From positions 1 through 32,500 of the forward strand of contig CAJNDS010000914.1 of assembly GCA_905221605.1 (NCBI GenBank): 32,500 nt of DNA. The letters are read 5' to 3'. Of the stretch, positions 1-9,938 are shown piece after piece. The first letter of the stretch is position 1. Each line of letters starts with the position of its first letter. The DNA is from Symbiodinium natans (taxonomy: Eukaryota > Sar > Dinophyceae > Suessiales > Symbiodiniaceae). A program made the position numbers and the translations under genes. Under the pieces are notes generated by a model that was not told the origin of the DNA, made no database searches, and was given only the letters and a program-made list of their open reading frames with translations.

Positions 1-660
1 CCCCCCCCCCCCTACCCCCCTGCCTAGCCCCCCCCATAGGAGAAGGACCAAAAACAACCGAATTTGTTGTTTTGGAAGGCGGTCAAAACCACGCATTTTG
101 TGTTGGCTGCACCCTACTACCCCCCCCCCCTCCCCCCTACCCTCACCCCGTACCCCCCAGCCCCCGCCACAGAAGCAACCGACCAAGTGGGTGGAACCAC
201 GCGTTCTACCCCCCCCCCCCACAGGAGAAGGACCAAAAGCAACCGAATTTGTTGTTTTGCAAGGCGACCACGCGTTTTGTGTTGGCCCCCCCCTACCCTC
301 ACCCCGTACCCCCCCCCTCCCCCCCCCCCCCCCCACCCCCCTGCCTAGCCCCCCCCCACAGGAGAAGGACCAAAGGTGGGTGCGGAAGAGCCCTTCAAAT
401 AGCCCCTCAACCACAGACCCCCCAACCCCAGCCCCCCAAAACCACCCACCCCCGGCCGCACCCGACAAAACCCAAACCATTACAACAAAAAACTAAACCC
501 AGCCCCTCAGCCGCAGCCCCTCAGCCCCAGCCCCTCAGCACCCCAAAACCATCCGCCCCCCACCACGCCCGACAAAACCCAAATCATTACAACAAAAACA
601 AAACCCCCCAAAACTCGACAAAACTCCGGACACAAACCGTATACAATTTCTATTAAACCC
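1..660. repeat. C-rich mosaic repeat block
   Basis: Long poly-C runs are mixed with recurring modules. The module beginning AGGAGAAGGACCAAA occurs at about 38, 223 and 360. The first two copies continue through CAACCGAATTTGTTGTTTTG to a TTTTGTGTTGGC end; the third diverges early. CTACCCTCACCCCGTACCCCCC occurs near 135 and 291. A second module, CCCGACAAAACCCAAA.CATTACAACAAAAA, occurs near 460 and 568. The proline-rich open frames across this block are composition artefacts. No gene is visible. From 655 to 705 the sequence grades into degenerate CCCTAAA-like DNA (ACCCTAAACC, TTAAACCCTGAACCC). Confidence 0.8.
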
Positions 661-820
661 CAAAACCCTAAACCGTAAAATCCTTAAACCCTGAACCCGG
701 GGTCCCGAAAATTTCCGGAATTTTCAAAGGGCACCCACGTCATCATTGTTGTGTTGGAATCTTAAATCCAACCCGGAAAGCCTAAATCTCAATTCGGGTG
801 ATTCCGAAAATTCCTAGTAA

Positions 821-982
821 TACAGCACGAAAGGGGTCAAACCTTCAATCGGAAACGAGTGCTTCCTGAGCCCTTCATCAATATTCCACCCTCCGGAGCA
901 ATACAAATCGAAAGGGATCAAACCTTCATTCAGAACCAAGTGCTTCCTTATCCCTGCACCAATATCCCAACCGCACGGAGCC
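821..982. repeat. 81-bp tandem duplication
   Basis: Two diverged copies lie head to tail with an 81-bp period: CGAAAGGGGTCAAACCTTC at 828 matches CGAAAGGGATCAAACCTTC at 909, GCTTCCT at 861 matches 942, and CGGAG at 895 matches 976. The period is 27 codons and the minus strand is open through both copies (814-1161), reading GWDIGAGIRKH in one and GWNIDEGLRKH in the other. No protein family is recognised. Apart from this duplication, 661-1157 holds nothing I can annotate. Confidence 0.7.
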
Positions 983-1157
983 CAAACAGATGCCGATATC
1001 ATCAAGCCATAGAAGAACTTTGAAAAACAACACTTCACTACTCTTGGCAAAACAAATGCGAAGCGATGATTTTGCTTTCTGCATCTAGTGCGACACACAG
1101 GTTGCTCATGCATAGCGATCAACATTGCTTTCCAGGAAGCCATGCAGTGTGCCTTGG

Positions 1158-1243
1158 TCATCGCTGCTTTGGGATTTTCAAGGCAGACCGCAACCCCTCA
1201 ACCTCCAACCTCTTGACTGCCGACAGATCTTCAGGCTTCAAGC
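1158..1243 (-). CDS. Possible last exon of the CNB gene
   Basis: After the acceptor CTTAAG the frame joins in phase with the preceding exon (A + GC) and reads S-LKPEDLSAVKRLEVEGL, then SALKIPKQR and TGA. It looks like an amphipathic C-terminal helix after the second CNB domain. If real, the protein ends here and has no kinase domain. The alternative is chance openness in DNA that contains a degenerate telomere-like stretch (AGGTTGGAGGTTGAGGGG on the coding strand), or an internal donor within this stretch. Confidence 0.4.
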
Positions 1244-2238
1244 CTTAAGTCCCGATGACCCAACAGCTTGAATTCTAGTGCTCTCCAGGGCAAGCTGCTT
1301 AGGGATCACAACTGAGGCCCGTCCCAGACACTCTCGGAAGCCTTCTCGGGCCCGTACTGTGTTCTCCGGTGATTCTCTTGAAGGTGGCACGGTCCATCGA
1401 CAACAAGCACACCTTTACAACATGTGTGGCCAAAGCTTCGCTTCTGTCCAGCCATCTCTCAACCGTCGTGCTCACAATGACTTCAGACTTTGCTGCCTGA
1501 CAACCTTTTCAGGCAGACCGCTCTTTCAGTCCCTGAACCCTAAGCCCTAAACGTTGAATCCTTCGCTGTTTGGAAAATCGGTCTGCTCACTTGCTTAATG
1601 GACCCATGTCAGTGTCGCAAATGGGGAACATCACACGCCTAAGGCTTCGATCAAACCTCAGACGAGCTGCTCCCACGTTCGCAAACCCCACCGCACCCTG
1701 GTATATATGTTTAATCGGAAAGCTGCAGCAAACCGAAGGAGGTTGTGCTGCAGCTCCCGCTCATGAGAACGCCAAGTTGCAAATAACATCGGACAGTCAT
1801 GCCAAACAACAGAAAAACAGACAACGTGCGGCAACACCTCCTTGTGTCTAGCCAGGCACCTCTACATTTCCAGATCCTTCAGCCTAAGCGAAGGGCCCAC
1901 CCTGGGGTTAAAAGTAAGTCCGAAGCTCCTGAACCCGAAGCCTCAAATCCAAGACGCCGCTACAGACCCCAAACCCTCAACACCATCTCTGGCCTCCGGG
2001 TCACTGCTGGCCACCACCGTGGCAGCTCGAGGCTCCTTTTCCGTACACGGCAACCAAAAAAAACGCGGCGCATGACACGAGATCGAACTGACATGTAATA
2101 TCCGTCTCCTATCTCCCTTTTTGTCTATGATCTGTCAATCTCTCATCTTTCTTTCTTTCTTTGGGGCATGGGGCTCTCTCTCTCTCTCTCATCTCGTCTC
2201 TCCCTCATATCTTCTGACCTCTTTCTCTCTCCTCTCTG

Positions 2239-2300
<62 letters not shown>

Positions 2301-5300
2301 TCTTTCTCTGTCTCATTCTCTCTTTGACTTTCGCCCTCAATATCTCTCTCACCTCTCTCTCCCTTTCTTTCATTGATCTCTGTCATCTCTCTCACTCTCG
2401 TTCACCTTTCTCTCTCTCTCTCCCTCCCTCCCTCCCTCTCTCCCTCCTCTCTCTCATTTTCTCTCATATCTCTCTCATCTCGCTCTCATCTCTCTCTCAT
2501 CTCTCCGGCAATCATTCACTCTCTCGCTCTCTCGCTCTCTCTCCTTCTTTCCATGCTGATGTAGTTCACAATTTGTTTTCTCTTTTTTCTTTCTCTTTCT
2601 CATTCTCATTCTCTTTCTTTTTATCTTTCTCTTTCTCTTTCGCATTCGCTTTCGCTGTCTTCTTCTCTGTTTCTTTCTCTTTCTCTTCCTCTTCCTCTGC
2701 CTCTGCCTCTGCCTCTTCCTCTTCCTCTTCCTCTTCCCCTTCCTCTTCCTCTTCCTCATCCTCTTTTTCTGTCTCACTCTCTTTCTATTTCTCTTCTTCT
2801 TCTAAGAGGCATGAGGGGGAGAACCCCCCCGCTCACTGGGCGCGCCCAGGTTGCGTCCAAGTCCAGTCGGTGTGACACATTGGTCTAAAAGTCGGGGAAA
2901 CGACGGATTGATTTCTCTCTCTCTCTCTCTCTCCCTCTCTCTCGCTTTCTCTCGCATCTCATCTCTCTCGTCTCTCTTTCATCTCTCTCGCATCTCCTCT
3001 ATCACATTTCCGTCATCTCTCGTTTCTCTCTCTCCGTCATCTCTCCGAAACAGCCGAGGCTTAGGCTTTGATGGGAACACCGACACCTTTAGGAGATTGA
3101 GGGCTGTCGGCAAAGCCGAAAATCCTCGAGGATGAGCGCGAGCTCGCCAAAGTAGTCGCCGGCCTGACATGTGGTATGGGTGAGGCCCTGTGTGCCAAGC
3201 AACACCGGTCCTTCTTCGCTACCCTGATCAAGCCAAAAACGAAAACCCACCCAAGTGATATGCAAGGATGCTGATCGGAATTTCTGACAGGAGCAAGGCA
3301 CCACCTTAAACCCTAAACCCTAAACCCTAAACCCTAAACCCTAAACCCTTTGGAGTCCAAGAGCTCCTGGCATGACGGGGCGAGGCCTCGTGGATCATCA
3401 TCACGGGCTCTGCAGACTCCTCCGTGATTTTGGAGGCCATGACCTTCGCAAGACATATTTAGGGTTTAGGGTTTAGGGTTTAGGGTTTAGGGTTTAGGGT
3501 TTAGGGTTTAGGGTTTAGGGTTTAGGGTTTAGGGTTTAGGGTTTAGGGTTTAGGGTTTAGGGTTTAGGGTTTGTAGTGTTAGCCTGGCTTTTTGCCACGT
3601 GGTTCGGCTCTCTAAAAGAGCGTCCCTCAAAGCAACGTAACTGGTCGCATTGTGGCGCGGTACACCAATGAAAACGAACTTAGCTCTGACCAACTGCCCC
3701 CTCGACGCGCTCAAGTTGAAGTCTATCTTGGGGGACCCTCTTTCATGGACGTAGATTCGACTTCTTCATTACACTGAGCTCCTCATCCAGTGGTTTCATG
3801 GAACCCTCGACCCAGAAAGGCCCAGCATGACATCATTCCAAAAGCCTTCAGCAAAAGGGACTCACTCCAGCACTTCCCAGAACGCAGGCATCCAACCTGA
3901 CCCTCGTAGACAATGTAGAAATGATCGCCGACTTCGCCTGTAGATGTGTGTGAGTCGTTGCCCTCTTGACGCTCTCTGGTTCTTACGTCAAGGTGGGGTG
4001 TAGGTCTAGGTGCTTTTGGGCTAGAGTCGGCTAGAGGGGTTGAGCGAACGGGCCTTTGAGACTGGCATGAAGTTCGTGAGCCAGGCGTGTTAGTATGAGC
4101 TTGGGGAAGGTGACGCACAAGCAGCGTGGCTCACAACCCAAAAAAAAGGAGAACTGCGAGGCAGCGTGAAGGCAGCAGCAGAACCTCTCAGGTCCTGCCT
4201 TGATTGATGATGATGTCACCTGAGCTCACTGCAGGCTGGTTTCGAAGCCGATCCTGCAGCTCCCAGGGTTTGAAAGGGCCCCCGGCCCCTTGGCCGCCTC
4301 TCCATCTTTAAGGCGTCGATGATGTTCTCCAACTGGCGCAAGGCGAATGCGATTGTGCAGCTTGATCATGGGAGTGCGCGCAATACCGCGGCCCGCGTAA
4401 AGAAAGGCAGGGTCTTTATTGCATCTGCAAAGAAGACACAAGACATCAGAGAAAAGGATGAGGACAGACAAAAGGGTGTCAAGTGGGATGGCCTCCCCGC
4501 GCGTGATGCTGGAAAACAACGGCACGGACGAGAGAACTGAAAGGCACCTCCAATGCAGCGTCTATCTTCGGCCGAGCGACTCCGACTGCTCAAAGTGCAA
4601 AACAGGACAACTGAAGCCCGGGCTGATTTCGTTTCCGCTGGACTCCTGACGCCAAGCATGTTTGAGACGATCAGCCATTCAACAGAAGCGTGTCCATCTC
4701 ATCCCTGAGCCCTCAAAGCTGTCCTCACAAGAGCGTTTCTCACAAGCAAGGACCGGTCTACCCGGCTGTGTAAAAAGCTTCCAGCTGTCCTTCCATGACA
4801 ATGTTGTTGAACGTTGCACGGTCCAGCTCCCAGAGCACCGAAGGCTGGCAATTGGCACACAGCACACTACAACACACTCTCAAACCATTCCTGCGTCTCT
4901 TTCCTTCCTCAAGAAGTGCCACTCCCCCTCTGCAGGCCCCACAAAGGCTTCAATGGACTCTGCGTCAAGAATGCGCCCACACTTCCACAAGCCTCGCGGC
5001 TTTGGACGCTCGCCGCTCTGGGGCAGTTATACAAAAGCGCCTCGGGGAAGCGTTTTTAAACTCATTTTCGCACCCCTTTGCTAGAAGGTTTAGGGTATAG
5101 GGTTCAGGGTATAGGGTTTAGGGTTTGGGGTTTGGGGGTTTGGGGGTTTGGGGGTTTGGGGGTTTGGGGGTTTGGGGGTTTGGGGGTTTGGGGGTTTGGG
5201 GGTTCGGGGTTCGGGGTTCGGGGTTCGGGGTTCGGGGTTCGGGGTTCGGGGTTCGGGGTTCGGGGTTCGGGGTTTGGGGTTTGGGGTTTGGGGTCTGGGG

Positions 5301-8300
5301 TCTGGGGTTTGGGGTTTGGGGAACATGCTACCAATGCCCAAATGGGATCCTCGCAGAGAAATCACCCCAGCTCCATTGGCACAAAATGCTAAGAGTGCGG
5401 GGGATTCGTGGAGCCTTGGAGGCATAAACCCGTCCAGGCACAAGCTCACCAAACAGGTCGCCCTTGACGCACGTTTTGACAACCTCGGCTCAAGAGATGG
5501 AGTTGCAAGTCAGAGGTGTGAAACAGGTGTGGGCTGGAGAGATCTGGAGAGGTTACAGCAGTGCCTCTGCACATGCTTATCAGATCTTATCAGTAACTTG
5601 AGAAGGGGCTACGAAAGCTAGTCACCGCAGGGGAGATGGGTATCGCTGCTCCAAGCTGCAGCTTCAGTCTCGAATGCATGTTTGAGCAGCTGTTAACAAG
5701 CACGATTGAGTCCATGTAGAGACTCAACCGGTTAGTCAGGTAAGATCGAAGACCCCTACACTCGAAATCTGAAGCCCTAAACTCCTTCAGCCCCCTTGCT
5801 TCCCCCGCTGGAACCCCGTGTCGCAAACGAAGTTTAGGTACAGGGACGCTCTGTTCAGTACGACCTCTGCAAAGTACCACAGACCTTCAGAGCATGGTGA
5901 CTGTGGGGGGCGGGGGAGGACCTTGGGGTGGGGTGGGGGGGGACCTTGTGGGGGGGGGGGACCTGAAGGTGGTAGGGGGGGGGCCCCCCCCCCCCTACCT
6001 TATCCCACACGCAACCACCTTAAAGGAGGGGGGGGGGGGGGGGGCGCCGGCACCTTATCCTTCGAAAATGCTTCATGGTGAGGTGAGGGGGGGGGGGGGG
6101 GCCCCCCCCCCCCCCACCCCCACCTTAAGTCTTGGGTGTGGAACCCTTTTTTCCCTGGAAGCTTCTTAACAAGGTGAATACCAGTGCATGGGTAAACGAC
6201 AACTCCCGCCAGCTCCACAGAGCTAGCTTTCGTGACTGGCGTGTTTCCGCCTACTCTGCAGGCAGGGTCCACACACAAGGCATTTCACCATGCGCGATGA
6301 CTCTCGTGCAGACTTGGACCCGAAAACTCCTAGGAGCAAAGTTGCGATCGTCGAACAAAAATCCCTGGCAGGCGACCATCTCCACACCATCGATGACTTT
6401 GATGCAGTCCATGGCCCCGTCCTCTCCACTTCAAAAGGTCAGGCTTGGTACCAAAAGCCAGCCGTTCCAACATGTCAGAAAGACACTGAACAAACCACAT
6501 GCTTGACATTGTCACGACAGCATCTTCGAGATCAACGGCTTCCTGCATCAGAAACCTTTCAATGGAGAGCCCTAGCGGCCCTGGCGCTTTCATGACGGTC
6601 CGTGACAACGTACAGGTGATCCCCGGTGTCACCCTCTTGGATGATTCTATGACCTGCAAGGTTGCCACGAACGCTCGATTTGCTCCCTCGTTCATCTCTC
6701 CACTCCTGCTCTCCAGGATCCTGGTGCACCCCGCCTGGCTCTAAGATTAGCGGCCCCTTCATGGCCGCGATGACAACCTGTCAAGAGAGCATGGCAGCCG
6801 TGATCCGCACAGCACCTTGACTAGCTCTTTCTTTCTTGGGGGCAAAGGGGGCAAGCTGCCGGAGTGTCCTCGCCCGCCCCGGTATTCGGGGCTCCTCTGA
6901 CTGGGGCAGTCGGGGAGAAGGAGCTCGGATTCATACTTTCCCCCCGCTCCCCCAGCTAGGCTAACCCCATCCTTGCTGCTCCTTCCTCATCTGTGCTGCC
7001 TGCTCGGTTTTGCCCCAAGGACCTCTCTACTGCGCTGCCAATCAGCTCTCTCCTTCTCTCTCTCTTTTACTCCTTCCTCTCCTTCTTCTAATCCTTCTTC
7101 TAATCTACCTGCTCCTTCTTCTGCTCCTCTTCTTCTTCTGCACGCTTGACAAGCCCCGTAGGAACCTTGGCCGCGACAGCCAAGCGGACATGTCCAGGTC
7201 TGGTCCAATACTCCCTTTATTCAGGTGAGGTTGCGCACATTCTCCTCCTCCATAGCGAAGATGGTCCCGCGCGTGCGTTCCCTCTCTCTTTCTCTCTTTC
7301 TCTCCTTCTCCTCGTCTTCTTCTTCTTCTTCTTCTTCTTCTTCTTCTTCTTCTTCTTCTTCTTCTTCTTCTTCTTCTTCTTCTTCTTCTTCTTCTTCTGC
7401 GTGCTTTAGGGCAGGAGGCACCCGGCCCAGATGGCCAACCCGGTTCGGGTTCCTGGGTTAGTAGTCCTCTCTGTCTCTCTCTCCCACTCATGCTCTCGCA
7501 CCCTGCTTCTAGCATGTAATTGCTTCCGCTGCTGAGGTGTGGGCGCTGCTTCAAAGTGCACCCTGCAAGCTGAGTTTCCCGCGCGAAGGTCTTTCTCTTC
7601 CAGAGATGTAAAGAGAAAAGACTGCGCTGTCACCTTTCAATTCATCTCACGAGTCTATGCATGTTCAGGTGCAAGAAAACTAAACAAACTGTGAGATCTG
7701 TTGTAGCTAGCTCCCTGTGATGATGCCGGCAAGTACACGCTTGTAACAGAGCCACGAACACCTGTGGTCATACAAAGCCCTTCAAGTCAGAGGAACCCGA
7801 CTTTCAGGAAAGTGCCGGGACCTGTGTTTAAGATTTTCGAGGAACAAGCTTTTCTGAAGAAGGCTTTCGCGACTCTGGCCGTGCCTCAACAAGCTCTTGT
7901 GTCTGGTCTGGCCTGAGCAGGGGAGATGTGCTTGCAGACGCAACACTGCACTTGTACATCTTTTTGTTCAGAACTTGCAATTTTGCTGGGAAAGCCGATG
8001 GCTCCAGAATACTCCCACACGATACCCCTGATGAGTGAAGTCCTCCTAAACTCCACACCTCAAACATTCCTAAGCCCTAGGGGCCCTCGATCTGCCAGTG
8101 CATGCAGTGACTGCAGCAACGCTCAGGGGTGCACGTTTTCGGGTAGACCGTGGGCTCAAACACAACCCGCTGGTTCCTTAGATCTGCATGTCACCTCTCA
8201 AGCATCCGATCGCATGGGGTTTGGGCTTCGGGCTAGAGAAAGTAAGGCCACCTGATCTGCAGAAATGCGGACACGATAAGGAGCCGACCATTCCCCGAAA

Positions 8301-8771
8301 GCTTCCGCAGACACACTCTGCCTCTGAGTTCGAACCTCAACAATGCAAAGACCAGTGCGATGTGGTGGTCTCTAACACAAGGCATGTGCAAGAGCCAGCA
8401 AGGACCAGCAACTGGGCAGCTAGTAGGATTATGTCAGACACCCGTCACAGAGCATGCAGCACGCGGAATGAGCGAGAAGTGCCAAGCCCCTCCAGCAAGG
8501 CCTCTTTCTCCAGCACTTCATGAACGAGTCAACACATTGCCGTTCTGCTCACACAAAAAAGACAAGCTTCGGCACACCCGGCGCAGAGAACAGGGGTGGC
8601 TGGCATCTGGGGTGGGAGTGATAGGAGCAAAGGCGAGGCTCAAAGGATCAACCCGCAACAAAGCTCCCCACTCACCCCCTCTTTAGGGCTGCTCAGGTCT
8701 CAGGTCAGAGCTTTAGGCGGAGGAGGCAACGGCACAAACTCAGGCTCCTCGGTCTCATCTTCTTCCGTGTC
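1158..8771 (-). CDS. Cyclic-nucleotide-binding protein (PKG/PKA-R type)
   Basis: This is a multi-exon gene with two cyclic-nucleotide-binding (CNB) domains in tandem, as in cGMP-dependent kinases and PKA regulatory subunits, which switch kinase activity on cGMP or cAMP. Exons placed, 5' to 3': 8771-8712 (acidic, Pro-rich), 7884-7822 (possible), 6777-6755, 6653-6601, 6421-6388, 5488-5442, 5040-4993, 4844-4800, 4332-4298, 3937-3897, 3443-3387, 3163-3125, 2035-1994, 1412-1358 and possibly 1243-1158. Most adjacent junctions agree in phase. Both phosphate-binding cassettes keep the sugar-binding Glu and phosphate-binding Arg (FGEL...CPRAA and FGELALI...EPRAA), so both sites should bind nucleotide. 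No kinase motif was found in the window: either the protein ends at the TGA at 1160-1158 (PKA-R-like) or a kinase domain lies beyond the left edge. The start codon was not identified. Missing: short exons between 6755 and 6653 and between 4298 and 3937. Confidence 0.85.
1358..4332 (-). CDS. Second CNB domain, exon group
   Basis: Exon 4332-4298 gives LENIIDALKM (alpha-A). Exon 3937-3897 gives EVGDHFYIVYEGQ. Exon 3443-3387 gives VMASKITEESAEPVMMIHE, a linker exon lying between two telomeric blocks. Exon 3163-3125 gives AGDYFGELALILE, 2035-1994 gives EPRAATVVASSDPE and 1412-1358 gives VCLLSMDRATFKRITGEH. The last five are phase 0 at every shared junction and read as a complete beta-roll from hairpin to lid helix, missing only one short exon before 3937. 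The 2035 exon follows a T8 tract on the coding strand, a good polypyrimidine signal. Donors: GC at 4297, GT at 3896, GC at 3386, GA at 3124, GC at 1993, GT at 1357. Confidence 0.88.
2140..3050. repeat. (TC)n-rich polypyrimidine tracts
   Basis: Pyrimidine-rich microsatellite DNA with TC, TCTTTC and TTCCTC units fills 2140-2810; a second TC tract runs from 2908 to about 3050. The serine/leucine-rich plus-strand frames and arginine/glutamate-rich minus-strand frames are artefacts. The tracts lie in the intron between CNB-gene exons 3163-3125 and 2035-1994; on the coding strand they are purine-rich. Confidence 0.9.
3307..3348 (-). repeat. Interstitial telomeric block (CCCTAAA orientation)
   Basis: Six perfect TAAACCC units run 3307-3348. 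This is the C-rich strand of the plant/dinoflagellate-type telomere repeat TTTAGGG. It faces the opposite block at 3458-3569 across 109 bp and lies in an intron of the CNB gene. Confidence 0.95.
3458..3569 (+). repeat. Interstitial telomeric block (TTTAGGG x16)
   Basis: Sixteen perfect TTTAGGG units run 3458-3569, the longest telomeric block in the window. Its perfection suggests recent insertion or continued correction. With the 3307-3348 block it brackets exon 3387-3443 in the orientation of the two ends of a linear chromosome (C-strand left, G-strand right). It is not a chromosome end, since exons of the same gene lie on both sides. Confidence 0.95.
4800..6777 (-). CDS. First CNB domain, exon group
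   Basis: Exon 6777-6755 gives the alpha-A helix end VVIAAMK. Exon 6653-6601 gives IIQEGDTGDHLYVVT, the beta2-beta3 hairpin. Exon 6421-6388 gives DGAMDCIKVID. Exon 5488-5442 gives EVVKTCVKGDLFGEL and 5040-4993 gives ALLYNCPRAASVQSRE, which together form the phosphate-binding cassette. Exon 4844-4800 gives PSVLWELDRATFNNI, the lid-helix region. Exon boundaries at 6388/5488 (G|CC) and 5442/5040 and 4993/4844 (phase 0) join without loss of frame. Donors are GC, GA, GT, GT, GC and GT in order. The telomere-like satellite at 5088-5321 is inside the intron that splits the cassette. Confidence 0.88.
5088..5321 (+). repeat. Evolving telomere-like satellite
   Basis: The array begins with degenerate TTTAGGG (GGTTTAGGGTATAGGG), changes to an 8-mer TTTGGGGG repeated about nine times, then a 7-mer TTCGGGG repeated about ten times, then TTTGGGG and TCTGGGG to 5321. 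Each unit has four or five G residues on the plus strand, so many G-quadruplexes are possible. It lies in the intron between exons 5488-5442 and 5040-4993 of the CNB gene. The open frames across it (GFGVWGLG and its complement) are artefacts. Confidence 0.92.
5905..6125. repeat. Poly-G/poly-C runs and palindromes
   Basis: Runs of 8-15 G are followed directly by runs of C. At about 5963-6000 the sequence AAGGTGGTA-G(n)-C(n)-TACCTTA is nearly a perfect palindrome; a second G(n)C(n) junction occurs near 6087-6117, ending CACCTTA. ACCTTATCC, ACCTTAAAG and CACCTTAAG recur around them. The block lies in an intron of the CNB gene. Confidence 0.85.
7040..7400. repeat. Polypyrimidine and (TTC)n microsatellite
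   Basis: A mixed TCTCC/TTCTTC tract at 7040-7140 is followed, after about 170 bp of ordinary sequence, by an almost uninterrupted (TCT)n array from about 7314 to 7398. The polySer, polyPhe, polyGlu and polyArg frames here are artefacts. No exon is recognised between about 6778 and 7821. Confidence 0.92.
8712..8771 (-). CDS. Acidic/proline-rich exon, probable N-terminus of CNB gene
   Basis: The minus strand reads DTEEDETEEPEFVPLPPPPK, bounded by CCGAG acceptor and a GC donor (AAA|GCTCTG). Composition is clearly protein-like (acidic run followed by a proline stretch), as in disordered N-terminal segments. It lies downstream of the stop codon of the acyltransferase gene (9939) and upstream of the first CNB domain on the same strand, so I assign it to the CNB gene; the connection is inferred. 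A further possible exon at 7884-7822 reads SRESLLQKSLFLENLKH, similar in style to the helix that precedes a CNB domain. Confidence 0.5.
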
Positions 8772-9938
8772 CTCGGCACATAATCACCCTGCCATGTTTA
8801 AGATTCGGGTTGTTCTTCGAGAGACCAGGGGCTCGGGTTAGGGTTGAGGGGGTTTAGGGATTAGGGTCCAACAACCTACGAAGCCGAAGGCTAAGGCTTC
8901 CAACCACACAGCCTTGGCCACTTGGGACCATGGCATGACGGTGAGGCCATGCAGAAGCTGGGACCCCGGCGGTATCTGTCATGGCTGACAAGGCACAATG
9001 GCCGGGAAGGGAGAGTAAAGTGCAGTACTCTACCTGAGGTGCTGAAGCTGAACACCATTTGTCAGCCTACATCGAGGGTGCAGAGAGCTGCTTTGGGCTG
9101 TGGGTGGCCGTGGCTGGCAGAGGATGTGTGGATCAGTGCATATATTTTGCACAACTCATATGTGCTTTGAGAGGCTTGCGGCTGCGAGTGCGCGAGTTCG
9201 TCAAGAAAAGGGCGGCACACAGCAGTCCTGTGGCTTGGATGCAGATTGCAGCATGGTGCACCATGTCTGGGATGCGCAGTCGATTTTATTCCAGCGTTAA
9301 GCAGCATTGACATCGGCTGAGCAGCACAGCCAGAAAAGGAAAAATGCGATAAGATGCTCTGAATTCTTGCGCTCGCGGATCGCTAGACGTGGGGTAGACA
9401 ATCGAGAATGCGCCGAATCCAGCTGATGCCCTGGCAAAGCAGTGAAGCAGTACGACGAAGATGTAGCAGCATCATTATGCATCACTGAAACTGGGGTGTA
9501 AAGTTGGATTGAGAGGACTGTACACATTGATCTGCAAGGGGAACAAAGCAGCCCAGGCAACAGCACTCGGCCTTGAATCCGAAAGCGTTCAAGGCTCAAC
9601 TCGCAATTGTCCCTTTTTGCAGCTCCAGAGGAAGAGCTGACCTGAGAAGACACCAGGGCTGGACATGCCAGGGACATGTAAAGGCACTTGGACAGAACGG
9701 GTGCCGTTTCATTGAGGGATCCTCCACAGCCAACAAAAGAGCATCCTTTTTTCAGTTTGAGATGTTCCGAGCACGTGGCTCAATGGTTTGCCGCAGCTTC
9801 AGTAGAACGTCCCGGTCCGGCCCGTCTTGTACTTCCTGACATGCAGACGAGTAGTCGATTGCAATGTCCTGAGTGTAACGCATTGATCTTTGGCAAGCGC
9901 CAAAAGCATGCAAGTCAACTGCATACAAGTGCTCACTC
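8772..9938. other. Intergenic or 5' region with no recognised gene
   Basis: This lies between the acyltransferase stop codon and the first exon assigned to the CNB gene. It contains a short degenerate telomere-like patch at 8835-8868 (GGGTTAGGGTTGAGGGGGTTTAGGG split by small changes). Several open frames of 60-126 codons overlap here on both strands but none shows a motif I can recognise. No spliced-leader copy was found. Confidence 0.5.

Noticed and set aside
2121-2875. Ser/Leu-rich frame of 235 codons and Arg/Glu-rich complement
   Set aside because: Translation of TC microsatellites inside an intron.
3300-3570. A true chromosome end
   Set aside because: Exons of the same gene lie on both sides and are joined in phase across the blocks.
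5485-5494. Partial spliced leader GGCTCAAG on the plus strand
   Set aside because: Only eight bases match, it is on the strand opposite to the genes, and it sits beside the acceptor of CNB exon 5488-5442.
7105-7554. PolyArg, polyGlu and polySer frames
   Set aside because: Translation of the (TTC)n array.
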